Assembly: GCA_963697205.1 (NCBI GenBank)
Contig: CAVONB010000012.1
Location: forward strand, 162,461-226,460
Direction: 5' to 3'
Source of the DNA: CAVONB01 sp963697205
GTDB taxonomy: Bacteria > Pseudomonadota > Alphaproteobacteria > Rhizobiales > Hyphomicrobiaceae
Length of the DNA: 64,000 bases
In this document: piece after piece, positions 32,675-41,760 of the stretch
How positions within the stretch are numbered: the first letter of the stretch is position 1
Layout of the letters: the number at the start of each line of letters is the position of its first letter
Notes under the pieces: model-generated
Databases searched by the model: none
What the model was told of the DNA's origin: nothing
What the model saw: the letters and a program-made list of their open reading frames with translations, nothing else
Made by a program: the position numbers and the translations under genes

Positions 32675-34036
32675 CTATTTGCCGTAATTGGGGAGCCAGG
32701 TCGCGATCTCCGGGAAGAACGCGATCAGCAGGATGACGGCCAGCAGGGCGATCCAATAGACGATCGCTCCCGAGAAGATCTCGCCGGCCGATACGTCCTC
32801 TTCCGGCAGCGCCGCCTTCACCGTGAATACGAGCAGCCCGAAGGGTGGCGTCAGCAACCCGGTCTCGATTGCGAGGATGCCGATGATCGCGAACGCCGTC
32901 GGATCGAACCCGAGGGCGACTGCGATCGGCTGGAACACCGGCACGGTCAACAGGATGATCGAGATCGAATCGATGATGCAGCCCAGAGCGAACCAGATCA
33001 GGATCATGATCGTCAGGATCATCCACGGCTCCATCCCGGACCCGATGAAGATCGACTGCACGAGGCCGGTGACGCCCGTCATCGACAAAACGCGGCTGTA
33101 GAGCTGCGCGCACACCAGCAAAAGCAGCAGCGGCGCCGACGTCCGGCCGACCGAGAGGATCACCTCCCAGATCTCCTTCAGCCTCACACCCTTTGCGACC
33201 GCCATCAGCAGCGCCAGAGCCGCGCCGACGCCGGCGCCTTCTGTCGGCGTGAACACGCCGCCCCAGATGCCGCCCAGTACGCCGAACACCAGCGCCAGAA
33301 CCAGCAGCGTGCCGAACGCGGTCTTGGCGAAGCTCTCGTCACGCTCCGGCTCGATCGACCGTTCGGGACGTCCGACTGCCGCCGCACCTACCGCCTGTGG
33401 CATCGGCGCCTCGCCAACCACATGCGGTTGCAGGATCGCGGTCGTCAGGATGATCAGCGTGAAGAAGCCGACCACCAGGAAGCCCGGGATAACGCCCGCG
33501 ATGAACAGCGTACCGATGCTGGTCTCGGTGATGACGCCCCACACGATCATCAGCACCGACGGCGGGATCAGCATGCCCAGGCACGCCGAGCCCGCGATAC
33601 AGCCCAGGCCGAACTTGCGGCTGTAACCGTAGCGGCGCATTTCGGGCCATGCGATGCGCGAGAACGCGGCGGCCGCCGCGATGCTCGAGCCGGTCACGAA
33701 CGCGAAGATCGCATTGGCGAACACGGTGGCGATGCCGATGCGGCCCGGCACCCACTTCGTCACCCTGTTGACCACCGAGAACAGATCCGTGGCCGCGCCG
33801 CACTTGGCGAGGAACTCGCCCATCAGCATGAACAAGGGCAGCACCGCGAACACGTAATCGCGGATCACCTCGTAGGCGGAGTTGGAGATGAACGTCGAGG
33901 CGACATGGATGTCGCCGTTCATCATGTAGAGTCCGAGGAACGCCGTGACGCCAAGAGCGACGGCGACATGGACGCCCGACAGCACGATCGCCAGGAGTAC
34001 GGCGATCAGCATGATCATTTGACCAGGTTCGAACAT
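32675..34036 (-). CDS. dctM: TRAP transporter large permease (DctM)
   Basis: 453 residues from the ATG at 34036 (MFEPGQMIMLIAVLLAIVL). About twelve to thirteen membrane helices. Family marks are VLPLFMLMGEFLAKCGAATDLFSVV, TGSSIAAAAAFSRIAWPEMRRYGYSRKFGLGCIAGSACLGMLIPPSVLMIVWG and the C-terminal half LTPPFGLLVFTVKA. DctM is the sodium-driven channel half of the transporter. The gene begins 17 bases after dctQ. Between the two halves is a charged loop of about 40 residues (RPERSIEPERDES), longer than usual. Confidence 0.95.
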   Translation of the reverse strand: MFEPGQMIMLIAVLLAIVLSGVHVAVALGVTAFLGLYMMNGDIHVASTFISNSAYEVIRDYVFAVLPLFMLMGEFLAKCGAATDLFSVVNRVTKWVPGRIGIATVFANAIFAFVTGSSIAAAAAFSRIAWPEMRRYGYSRKFGLGCIAGSACLGMLIPPSVLMIVWGVITETSIGTLFIAGVIPGFLVVGFFTLIILTTAILQPHVVGEAPMPQAVGAAAVGRPERSIEPERDESFAKTAFGTLLVLALVFGVLGGIWGGVFTPTEGAGVGAALALLMAVAKGVRLKEIWEVILSVGRTSAPLLLLLVCAQLYSRVLSMTGVTGLVQSIFIGSGMEPWMILTIMILIWFALGCIIDSISIILLTVPVFQPIAVALGFDPTAFAIIGILAIETGLLTPPFGLLVFTVKAALPEEDVSAGEIFSGAIVYWIALLAVILLIAFFPEIATWLPNYGK

Positions 34037-34053
34037 GGCTGAATTTCGATCCG

Positions 34054-34662
34054 TCAGTGCGAGGAAGCGGCCATCGTCGGCTCCTGGCCACGCGTGAGCT
34101 GGCCGAGCTGCTTGATGGCAAGGAGGAGGTAGGACAGCGACGCAAGTGCGCAGCCGACCACGAGTGACCACTTCGTCGGCCAGGCCGGCACGCGCATCGC
34201 GCCCTCACCCTCGAACTCGCCCGACACCCATGCGTCGACAGCCCGCTCGTAGCTGCCCCAGAAGATCAGCGCGAAGAACCCGAAGCCCAGCAAGGACCCC
34301 ACGATCGCCACGACACCCTTCATCCAGGTCGGCATGTTCGCATAGAAGGCGTCGACCGCGATCATGCCGCCCGAGCGCACGGCATAGCCGGCCTGCAGGT
34401 AGCAGATCATCACGATCGCCATCGACACGAGCTCAGGCGTGCCTTGGATCGGATAGTCGAAGAAGTAGCGTCCGCCGACGTCTGCGCAAACCACGAAGGC
34501 CAGCAGGAAGCCCAGGATCGCCGCGATCACCAACAGGATCTCCGACAACCGGGCCAAAATGAAATCGATCGTCCGATGCCCGGCCTCGGTAAAGCCGCCC
34601 ACGAGCACCAGGAGCGCAATCGCCCCTGCGATCATGAGCCAGATGGGAATACCTTCGCCCAC
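34054..34662 (-). CDS. dctQ: TRAP transporter small permease (DctQ)
   Basis: 202 residues with four hydrophobic segments. The core SEILLVIAAILGFLLAFVV, VGGRYFFDYPIQGTPELVSMAIVMICYLQAGYAVRSGGMIAVDAF is the DctQ signature (Tripartite ATP-independent small subunit). The GTG at 34662 is chosen because GGGAGG lies about 6 bases upstream; open reading continues upstream but without family character. It works with DctM in the inner membrane and receives ligand from the periplasmic DctP proteins encoded upstream. Confidence 0.9.
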   Translation of the reverse strand: MGEGIPIWLMIAGAIALLVLVGGFTEAGHRTIDFILARLSEILLVIAAILGFLLAFVVCADVGGRYFFDYPIQGTPELVSMAIVMICYLQAGYAVRSGGMIAVDAFYANMPTWMKGVVAIVGSLLGFGFFALIFWGSYERAVDAWVSGEFEGEGAMRVPAWPTKWSLVVGCALASLSYLLLAIKQLGQLTRGQEPTMAASSH

Positions 34663-34823
34663 GTCCACCTCCCTGGAGCAGCCCCGGCCCGGATCAGCGG
34701 CCTGACAGGCTGATTGTTTGCGCGCTCGTCCCCGTGGAGAGCATCGGTGGGCGTCATGCCCCCGAACCCGTTTGTTTTTGGCCTGGAGCCGCCCGCTCCG
34801 TGGCAAATTACGTGCTCAAAGGT

Positions 34824-34853
34824 GAACGGCGGCCGGCAAGCCGGCCGCCGTTC
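34824..34853 (-). terminator. Long hairpin between dctP1 and dctQ
   Basis: GAACGGCGGCCGGC (34824-34837) pairs perfectly with GCCGGCCGCCGTTC (34840-34853). It lies 7 bases after the dctP1 stop and before the dctQ start. Within an operon this could partly end transcription or protect the upstream mRNA, so that binding protein is made in excess over permease. Few T residues follow. Confidence 0.75.
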
Positions 34854-34859
34854 CCGACG

Positions 34860-35951
34860 TCACTTCTTGGCGACGGCGTCCTTGATCTGGTAGCGCACCG
34901 GCCACTTGTGGCCGAGCTTCTCCGACTCATCGAGCGCCGCCCGCAGCACTTTCGAGCCGGGCAGGCCCTGCTTGTCGAACGCCGTGGCGCTCTCCTGCGG
35001 CCAGCTGGCGAGCGACTTCGCCCAATCCTGGCGGACGTTGTCGGGGATCGCGTCGACCGTCACACCGAAGCCCTTCAGCTGCTCGAGCTGCTTGGGATAG
35101 GTGTCCTTGTTGAAGGTACCGGTCTTCGCTTCGTATTCCCGGCCGACCTCCATCATGATCGCCTGGACGTCCTTGGGCAGCTTGCTCCAGCGGCCCTTGT
35201 TGATCGTCAGGCCGTGCCAGGTGATGGCGCCGAAGCCGATCAGCTTGTAGTGCTTGGCGACCTCGTACCACTTGAGGTTGACCGACAGCGACGGGAAGAT
35301 AATGACGCCCTCATAGACGCCCGTCTTCAGGCCCGTGTAGACCTCAGGCGCGGACACCTTGACGGGAACCGCACCGGCGAACTCCAGCCACTTCAGGTTC
35401 GCGCCGGCGCCACCGATCTTGATGCCCTTGAGATCCGAGACGTTCTTCCAGTCGAACTTGGTGTGCAGGTTGTAACCGTTGTCGGCGATCAGCCCGAGAA
35501 GTTTCTGGTTGAACTTCTTCTCAAACACTTCCGACATGTACGGCGTCTTGTCGTACACGGCGCGCGCCATCTTTCCGCTGACGACCGGATCCATCGTGCC
35601 GAACGGCACATAGATCTGGAACGCGTGCAGCGGCAGGTTGGACGGCTCGAAGCAGAAGCAGTAGCCGCCGACGTCGATGATGCCCGTCTGCACGCCCTCG
35701 AGCGTGTCGGACGTCTTCACCATCGCGCCGCCGTAGCCCTCGATCCACTCAACCTTGTGCTTGGTCCGGGCTTCGACGCGCTTCTTCACCTCCGGGGCGA
35801 AGAATGTCGACATCAAGTGGACGTACGGCGTCGGACCGGAATGGCCCGAGGCGATGCGGAATTTGAACTCTTCCGCACTCGCTGCCGTAGCAAAGCTGAC
35901 CGCGCCCGCAAGCGCCGCCGCCAATGCCAATGGTTTCGACTTCACGAGCAT
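34860..35951 (-). CDS. TRAP solute-binding protein DctP, paralog 1
   Basis: 363 residues with a Sec signal (residues 1-26, AAALAGAVSFATAASAEE). The mature protein starts EFKFRIASGHSGPTPYVHLMSTFFAPEV and carries EWIEGYGGAMVKTSDTLEGVQTGIIDVGGYCFCFEPSNLPLHAFQIYVPFG. Further family regions: GLIADNGYNLHTKFDWKNVSDLKGIKIGGAGANLKWLEFAGAVPV, where the conserved Arg usual for carboxylate binding is replaced (IKIGG). It is the last and most permease-proximal of three paralogs. Ligand not known; the missing canonical Arg makes a plain C4-dicarboxylate less likely. Confidence 0.9.
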   Translation of the reverse strand: MLVKSKPLALAAALAGAVSFATAASAEEFKFRIASGHSGPTPYVHLMSTFFAPEVKKRVEARTKHKVEWIEGYGGAMVKTSDTLEGVQTGIIDVGGYCFCFEPSNLPLHAFQIYVPFGTMDPVVSGKMARAVYDKTPYMSEVFEKKFNQKLLGLIADNGYNLHTKFDWKNVSDLKGIKIGGAGANLKWLEFAGAVPVKVSAPEVYTGLKTGVYEGVIIFPSLSVNLKWYEVAKHYKLIGFGAITWHGLTINKGRWSKLPKDVQAIMMEVGREYEAKTGTFNKDTYPKQLEQLKGFGVTVDAIPDNVRQDWAKSLASWPQESATAFDKQGLPGSKVLRAALDESEKLGHKWPVRYQIKDAVAKK

Positions 35952-36187
35952 GAATTCCTCCCTTGTTGCTCGTTATTGGTAGCACAGTGGTTAGCCGTAC
36001 TCGCCCTTGGAAGGCAAGTGTCGCCCCACCGTTTCAGGGCCTCTATCGCATTTGAGGCCGTCCGTTTCCTCGGCCGGATGCCGCCAACCTACTGAATCCT
36101 GGCGACAAGTCCACGCTCAAGTCCGCCAATCCAGTAAAAACGCTGGATGTACCGGCCTTGAGCGAGATCGACCGCACACGCACGCCA

Positions 36188-37262
36188 CTATTTGCCGACG
36201 TCGTAGCGGATCGGCCATTTGTGGCCAGCCTTTTCCGCCCCCTCCAGGGCGAGGTTCAAGACTTTCGTGCCGGGCAGCTTCTTCCCGTCCAGTTCCTTAG
36301 CCATTTCCTTCGGCCAATCCTTGAGGGAGCGCGCCCAGTCCTGACGCACGCTGTCGGGCAGCTTCTTCACGGTCATCAGCGACTTCAGGTCGTCCAGATA
36401 CTTGGGATAGCGCTCCTCGTTCACCGTACCGCTCATCTTCTGGTACTCGAGCGCGACCTCCTGCATGACCGCCTGCACATCCTTCGGCAGCTTGGCCCAG
36501 CGCGCGCTGTTAACCGTCAGTCCGAGCCACGTGATCGTGCCGAAACCGATCTCGGTGTAGTACTTGGCGACCTCGTAGAATTTGTAGCTCTTGACGGCCG
36601 ACGGATACATGATCAGCCCCTCGAAGAGACCGGTCTTGATCGAGGTATAGACCTCCGGCAGCGTCGTCTTGACCGGCACGGCGCCGGCAAATTCGAGCCA
36701 CTTCAAGTTGAGCCCGGCGCCGGAGATCTTGTGCCCCTTCACGTCGGCAACCGAATTCCACTCGAAGCTGGTAATGAGGTTGTAGCCACTGTCTGCGGCC
36801 AGTGCGATCAGCGTCTGATTGAAGCGCTTCTCGAACACTTCGCGCATGAACGGCACGTTCTCATAGACGTGCAGCGCCTGTTGCAGGCTCCTGGTCGGTT
36901 CCATCGGCCCGAACGGCAGCATCACCTGGAAGGCGTGCGCGGGCAAGTTCGACGGCTCGAAGCAGAAGCAGTAGGCGCCCACGTCGATGATGCCGGCCTG
37001 CACGCCTTCCAGCGTGTCCGACACCTTGACCATCGTGCTGCCCCAGCCCGTGACGAACTCGACCTTGTGCTTTGTGCGCTCGGCGACGCGCTTCGTCACC
37101 TCGGGCACGAAGAACGTGTCGAGCAAGTTCCACGTAGACCGAGGCTGTGGGATGTCCCGAGGCGATCCGGAGCTTGATCTCTTCGGCTGACGCAGGCAAG
37201 GCGCCGTGCGTGACAGCCAACGCGGCGGCCGCGATCGCAGCCCCCGTACGGGTGATGGGCAT
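36188..37262 (-). CDS. TRAP solute-binding protein DctP, paralog 2 (one frameshift as read)
   Basis: The start is the ATG at 37262 (MPITRTGAAIAAAALAV) with a signal peptide ending near ALPASAEE. The frame breaks near 37125: EEIKLRIASGHPTASVYVE lies in one frame and NLLDTFFVPEVTKRVAERTKHKVEF in another. Removing one G of GTGG restores it, giving about 357 residues. The rest matches paralogs 1 and 3, including the CFCFEPSNLPAHAFQVMLPFG block and GYNLITSFEWNSVADVKGHKISGAGLNLKWLEF. The likely cause is a sequencing indel, though true loss of one of three paralogs cannot be excluded. Confidence 0.85.
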
Positions 37263-37421
37263 GGTTTCCTCCTGTTAGCGGGCCGGGACTCTGTTGGTCC
37301 CTTGACCCGTGTCGTCGGGCGCCGCGGCTGACGCCCCATGGCGTGCCGCAGTCGCCCGTCATTATCCGGAGCACTTCGCCCGATGCCAAGTAAAAGGAGC
37401 GAGCCCCGAAGTAGTCTCAGT

Positions 37422-38516
37422 TCACTTCTTCGCGACAGGCGTCTTGATGTCGTAGCGGACAGGCCAGACGTGCCCGAGCTTCTCTGCCTCCTCCAGCGCC
37501 GTGCGCAGCACCGTGGACGCCGGGATGCCCTTGGCGTCGAGCTCCGTCGCCTTCTCCTGCGGCCAGCTCTTGAGCGAGTTCGCCCACTCCTTCGTCACCG
37601 CTTCGGGAACGGACTTTACCGTCCCGCCCTGCGCCTTGATGAAGTCGAGCTGCTTTGGATAGTTCTCCTCGTTGACCGTGCCCGTCTTGGCCTCGAACTC
37701 GCGGGCGACCTCGAGCATGATCGCCTGCACGTCCTTGGGCAGTCTGGCCCAGCGCGAGGCGTTCACGGTCAGGCCGTGCCAGGTGATCGCCCCGAAGCCG
37801 ATCAGCGTGTAGTGCTTGGCGACCTCGTACCACTTCAGCGTCACCGTGATCGACGGGAAGATGACGAAACCCTGGTAGACCCCGGTCTTCATCGACGTGT
37901 AGCCTTCGACGGCCGATGACTGCACGCCGGTGACGCCGGCGTACTCGAGCCATTTCAGGTTCAGGCCGGCGCCCGCGATCTTCTTGCCCTTGAGGTCGGC
38001 CAGCGTATTCCAATCGAACGTCGTGTTCAGGCTGTAGCCGTTGTCGGCGATCAACCCGAGCAGCTTCTGGCTGAACTTCTTCTCGAACGTCTGCGGCAGG
38101 TAATCGACCTTGTCATAGACCGACCGAGCGATCTTGCCGCTCTTCACCGCGCTCATCGTGCCGAACGGCAGCATCACCTGGAAAGCGTGCATCGGCAGGT
38201 TGGACGGCTCGAAGCAGAAGCAGAAGCCGCCGACGTCGATGATGCCGGTCTGCACGCCCTCGAGCGTATCGGCAACCTTGACCATGGCGCCGCCGTAACC
38301 TTCGATCCATTCCACCTTGTGCGGCGTGCGCGCGGCCACCCGCTTGGAGACCTCCTGCGCAAAGAATGTCGACATCAGATTGACGTAGGGCGTTGCAGGT
38401 GCGTGGCCCGACGCGATGCGAAGCTTGATGTCTTCGGCTGCAACCGGTTGAGCCAGCAGGGCCGAGCCCGCCACCAGGACCGAGAGCGCCGACAGCTTCA
38501 ACGACTTGGACAGCAT
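37422..38516 (-). CDS. TRAP solute-binding protein DctP, paralog 3 (first gene of operon)
   Basis: 364 residues with a signal peptide (MLSKSLKLSALSVLVAG...AAEDIKLRIASGH). Same architecture as paralogs 1 and 2: IEGYGGAMVKVADTLEGVQTGII, CFCFEPSNLPMHAFQVMLPFGTM, GYSLNTTFDWNTLADLKGKKIAGAGLNLKWLEYAG, and FGAITWHGLTVNASRWARLPKDVQAIMLEVAREFEAKTGTV. It is the promoter-proximal gene; the promoter lies in 38517-38716, shared with the divergent cupin gene. Three adjacent copies served by one DctQM pair suggest ligand diversification. Confidence 0.92.
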   Translation of the reverse strand: MLSKSLKLSALSVLVAGSALLAQPVAAEDIKLRIASGHAPATPYVNLMSTFFAQEVSKRVAARTPHKVEWIEGYGGAMVKVADTLEGVQTGIIDVGGFCFCFEPSNLPMHAFQVMLPFGTMSAVKSGKIARSVYDKVDYLPQTFEKKFSQKLLGLIADNGYSLNTTFDWNTLADLKGKKIAGAGLNLKWLEYAGVTGVQSSAVEGYTSMKTGVYQGFVIFPSITVTLKWYEVAKHYTLIGFGAITWHGLTVNASRWARLPKDVQAIMLEVAREFEAKTGTVNEENYPKQLDFIKAQGGTVKSVPEAVTKEWANSLKSWPQEKATELDAKGIPASTVLRTALEEAEKLGHVWPVRYDIKTPVAKK

Positions 38517-38716
38517 GTTTCCTCCGTTGGGCGATTTCTAGGGACTGTTCCCTAGGCAGCGACCCAAGTCAATTCCGATCGCTCACCTGGCCAACGCACT
38601 GACCGGCCCCGCAGTCCGCCAGACCCTGCCGCCCCGTTGGCACCCACCGACCTTGACTTCGCCTGCCCGCCTCATAACTTCGTTGGTGATCCCTTCGACG
38701 ACAAAGGTGACCCGAC

Positions 38717-39163
38717 ATGAGCACAGCGGCCAGCTTCGCCACCGGCGACACCCGCGCCAACTACACGCAGGATATCTTGAGGGAGATCGACGCCAATCGC
38801 GACAACGCCGTCGTGGGCGGCGTCCTCGTCTCCGAGACCGACGAGGTACGCGTGTGGCATTTGACCTTGCGGGCCGGACAGCGCTGCGGCTTCCATCGTC
38901 ACGTCCTCGACTATTTCTGGACGTGTCACTGCGACGGCCGCGCCAGGAACTACTTTGAGGATGGCACGACCCGCGAGGATACCTACTATGCGGGCGAAAC
39001 CCGCCACATGAAGTTCGCCCCCGGCGAGTACATGCTGCATGCCCTGGAGAACAAGGGCAGCGCAGATCTGACCTTCACGGTGGTCGAGTTCATCAAGACC
39101 AGCGCCAACGCACCGCTGCCCGTGCCCGACGAGGTTCGCCTCAAGGTGCCCAAAGCGGCGTGA
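38717..39163 (+). CDS. Cupin-like small protein
   Basis: 148 residues. A double-stranded beta-helix fold is suggested by VRVWHLTLRAGQRCGFHRHVLDYFWTCHCDG (a GFHRH metal-type motif) and GETRHMKFAPGEYMLHALENKGSADLTFTVVEF. The start ATG follows AAAGGTGA. It is transcribed away from the TRAP operon, sharing its 200-base promoter region, so its expression may respond to the same signal. The function is not assigned; it could be a metal-binding isomerase/dioxygenase or a regulator-like cupin without a DNA-binding domain. Confidence 0.78.
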   Translation: MSTAASFATGDTRANYTQDILREIDANRDNAVVGGVLVSETDEVRVWHLTLRAGQRCGFHRHVLDYFWTCHCDGRARNYFEDGTTREDTYYAGETRHMKFAPGEYMLHALENKGSADLTFTVVEFIKTSANAPLPVPDEVRLKVPKAA

Positions 39164-39216
39164 AGGCGAAACCAACCGCCCCGTCGTGCCCATGGCGCGC
39201 GCCCGCGCAGTGCAAA

Positions 39217-39239
39217 AGGGCGGTCCTTACGGCCGCCCT
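39217..39239. terminator. Bidirectional hairpin terminator
   Basis: AGGGCGGTC pairs with GGCCGCCCT (one T-G wobble) around loop CTTAC. An A run (39214-39217) gives a T tract on the minus strand. It lies between the convergent cupin (+) and receiver (-) genes and probably serves both. Confidence 0.8.
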
Positions 39240-39280
39240 ATGAACAGTTCCAAAGTGTTGTTGTCCGTGCCGTCGCGCGC

Positions 39281-39649
39281 CTAAGCCGCCGCGGGGATCT
39301 CGGCGAACTTGGCCTCGACGTCGTCCCTGTTGAACGGCTTCAGCAGGTAGTCGTCTGCGCCCGCGTTCATCGCTTTAGTGATGTCGATCGGATCGTTTTC
39401 CGTCGTGCAGTAGACGATGTAGGGCTTCTGCGTGGTGATGATCGGGCGCAAGGCCGCGAGGAATTCGTAGGCGCCGATGGTCGGCAGTTGCCAGTCGAGC
39501 AGGATGATGTCGGGCATCTGCGCCTTGCAGCGCTCGATCGCCTCGGGCACGGCCTCCGCCTCGTCGACCACGAAGCGCATCTGCTCCAGGTAGGCGCGCG
39601 CCACGCGCCGGATCAGATGGGAATCGTCGATGATCAGCACTCGCCGCAT
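39281..39649 (-). CDS. Single-domain response regulator (CheY-like receiver)
   Basis: 122 residues, one receiver domain only. The acidic pocket is VLIIDDSHLIRR, the phospho-accepting Asp is in DIILLDWQLP (residue 52), the switch Thr is in VYCTTEND and the conserved Lys in DDYLLKPFNRDD. There is no output domain. The gene is 114 bases downstream of the ChpT gene on the same strand, suggesting a receiver in the same His-Asp relay, a phosphate sink or a diffusible output like DivK/CpdR. It is not DivK itself by sequence. Confidence 0.9.
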   Translation of the reverse strand: MRRVLIIDDSHLIRRVARAYLEQMRFVVDEAEAVPEAIERCKAQMPDIILLDWQLPTIGAYEFLAALRPIITTQKPYIVYCTTENDPIDITKAMNAGADDYLLKPFNRDDVEAKFAEIPAAA

Positions 39650-39763
39650 CGTGCCGTGCTCCTCTGGTTGCCGGATCGACCACGCGCCAAGCGGGCGCGG
39701 CTCACGCCACCACGAGCAAGACTTCTCAGTGTGAAACGTTAAGGAGCCGTAAAGGATCGGCCC

Positions 39764-40402
39764 TCACACCTGCCGCGCGGTCAGAACGACGTCGGCGCCG
39801 TCCTTGACGATGTCGAGACGCATCCCCGCCGTCCCGGCCAGCCGCCAAGTGTAATAGGCCTGGATGTTCAGCGCATCGAGATCCGGCGGATTTCCCGCCA
39901 CGAAGTCGACCAGGTAGAGCGGCGGGCGGGCGCTGGTGCCGGTGCAACGGATGTCGAAGTTGGGCTTCTCCAGCGAGCCCGTCACGCCGACGGCGATCTC
40001 GCCGCCCCGGGGCAAGGCCGATACGGCGCTGGCGATGATGTTGAGCAGGAGCTTGACGCTGTCCTTGCCCATGAAGCCGACCGGACCCGACCAGCTCAGC
40101 TTGTGCTTGCCCGTGCCGATGAACCCACGCGAGATCTGCTCTGCCGTGCCCAGGTCGATCTGCGCGCCGGCCGAGCCAGCGGCGCCGAACGCGAACCGGG
40201 CGAACTGGAGCCGTGCCGAAGCCTGTTCGGTCACGTTGCGAATCACGTTCAGGGCGTACGTTTTGGACGCCGCGTCGTCGTCCTCGTCCAGGATCTCCAG
40301 ACCATTATAGATCGCGCCCACCGGTCCGATGACGTCATGGCAGATCTTGCTGGAGATCAGCGCTGCAAGCTCGAGATCGGTCGGGTGTGCCGTCGCGCCC
40401 AT
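39764..40402 (-). CDS. chpT: Histidine phosphotransferase ChpT-like
   Basis: 212 residues. The dimerisation/phosphotransfer helix LISSKICHDVIGPVGAIYNGLEIL carries the phosphorylated His (CHD) and is characteristic of ChpT. The degenerate ATPase-like C-terminal half (SVKLLLNIIASAVSALPRGGEIAV) lacks the ATP-binding boxes. In alphaproteobacteria ChpT passes phosphate from CckA to CtrA and CpdR, controlling the cell cycle. A neighbouring single-domain receiver could be an added branch. The start ATG at 40402 is followed by a well conserved N-terminus. Confidence 0.9.
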   Translation of the reverse strand: MGATAHPTDLELAALISSKICHDVIGPVGAIYNGLEILDEDDDAASKTYALNVIRNVTEQASARLQFARFAFGAAGSAGAQIDLGTAEQISRGFIGTGKHKLSWSGPVGFMGKDSVKLLLNIIASAVSALPRGGEIAVGVTGSLEKPNFDIRCTGTSARPPLYLVDFVAGNPPDLDALNIQAYYTWRLAGTAGMRLDIVKDGADVVLTARQV

Positions 40403-40751
40403 CGTTGCCCCCTCGTTTGGTTCGTCCGGCGTCGATGTCGCGCGGCTCGATCATTTGGCGGCAGCTCGGTTGCAGAACCCGGTGGCAGGTCCTGCGAATA
40501 CGCGAGCCAACAGGGGCCGCTTGCGGTGCATGCTTCGCCTCTGATACACGCGCCTCGCCGTCCTTGCCAAGGCTGTCGGCGGGCGATGGGCGCGAAGCAT
40601 TGATTTTGCCACCCGATTGCGGCCCTGGAGACACGGCGCGAGTGCCAGCGACGCTCGACGCCGGCCAGCGAATTGGTTTGGACCGCAACTGGCCGGCTTC
40701 GGCTTTGACCCCGGCGCGCGCACGACGGCACGTCGACGACGAGGAGCATCA

Positions 40752-41579
40752 ATGAGCGATCTCGAGCCCCGCCAACTCGCGGACGCCCTGCTGCCGGCGG
40801 TGATGTCGGCCGGTGTCGTGCAGATGCGCTACTACGAGGCCGGTGTGGCCGTGGAGGAAAAGGCCGACCATTCGCCCGTGACCGCCGCCGACCGCGAGTC
40901 GGAGGCCGTGCTCGTCGCCGCGCTGGGCGCGATTGCGCCGTCGGTCCCCGTGGTGGCCGAAGAACTCACCGCCGCCGGCCAGGCGCCCGCTGTCGGCGCC
41001 CGCTTCTTTCTCGTCGATCCGCTCGATGGCACGCGGGAATTCATCAAGCGGCGCGGCGAGTTCACGATCAACGTCGCCCTGATCGTGGAGCGCCGCCCCG
41101 TGTTTGGCATCGTCTATGCGCCCGCGCTTGGCCAACTCTATCTGACGACGGGACGGTCGACGGCGATGGAGGCGCAGATTGCGCCTTGCGAGGACATCCG
41201 GCGGCTGGAGCAACTGGACCTGGCCCCCATGGCCGCGCGCGCGCCCGATCCCGCCGCTCTCGTGGCGCTGGCCAGCCGCTCGCACCAGACACCTGAGACG
41301 GAGCAGTTCCTCGCGAGCTATGCCATCGCGTCCTATCGGCAGGCCGGCTCGTCGCTGAAGTTCTGCGCCATTGCGCGCGGTGACGCCGACATCTATCCCC
41401 GGCTCGGTCCGACGTGCGAATGGGACACCGCGGCCGGTCATGCCGTGCTTTCGGCCGCTGGCGGCAGCGTCACCACCGTCGACGGCGCGCCACTCGACTA
41501 TGGCAAGGGCGATCCCCGCTGGCTCAATCCCCACTTCGTCGCCTGGGGCCTGGGTGGTGTGATCCCGCCGGTGCGATGA
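40752..41579 (+). CDS. cysQ: 3'(2'),5'-bisphosphate nucleotidase (CysQ)
   Basis: 275 residues, inositol monophosphatase superfamily. CysQ removes the 3'-phosphate of PAP(S), a by-product of sulfate activation. Metal-site motifs: EEKADHSPVTAADRESE (with the DxxxE), VVAEE, and DPLDGTREFIKRRGEFTINVALI (the DPLDGT signature with two Asp). The C-terminal WDTAAGHAVLSAAGG supplies the last metal Asp. The ATG at 40752 follows GAGGA (40741-40745). It stands alone facing away from ChpT. Confidence 0.93.
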   Translation: MSDLEPRQLADALLPAVMSAGVVQMRYYEAGVAVEEKADHSPVTAADRESEAVLVAALGAIAPSVPVVAEELTAAGQAPAVGARFFLVDPLDGTREFIKRRGEFTINVALIVERRPVFGIVYAPALGQLYLTTGRSTAMEAQIAPCEDIRRLEQLDLAPMAARAPDPAALVALASRSHQTPETEQFLASYAIASYRQAGSSLKFCAIARGDADIYPRLGPTCEWDTAAGHAVLSAAGGSVTTVDGAPLDYGKGDPRWLNPHFVAWGLGGVIPPVR

Positions 41580-41760
41580 GCCGGCCCGGATGGCGGCGGG
41601 CGCCGCGGAGCCCCCAAACAGGCCGATGTCCCGCGCCTGGCGCGGCTTGGCGGCCATACTTTGGCGATACTTTCTCACCAACGTCTTGATCTTATCGTCG
41701 CGACTCGCATCTGGTCGCCTCGACAACCGGCTATGCATGCCGAACGGTGGGATATCCAAG

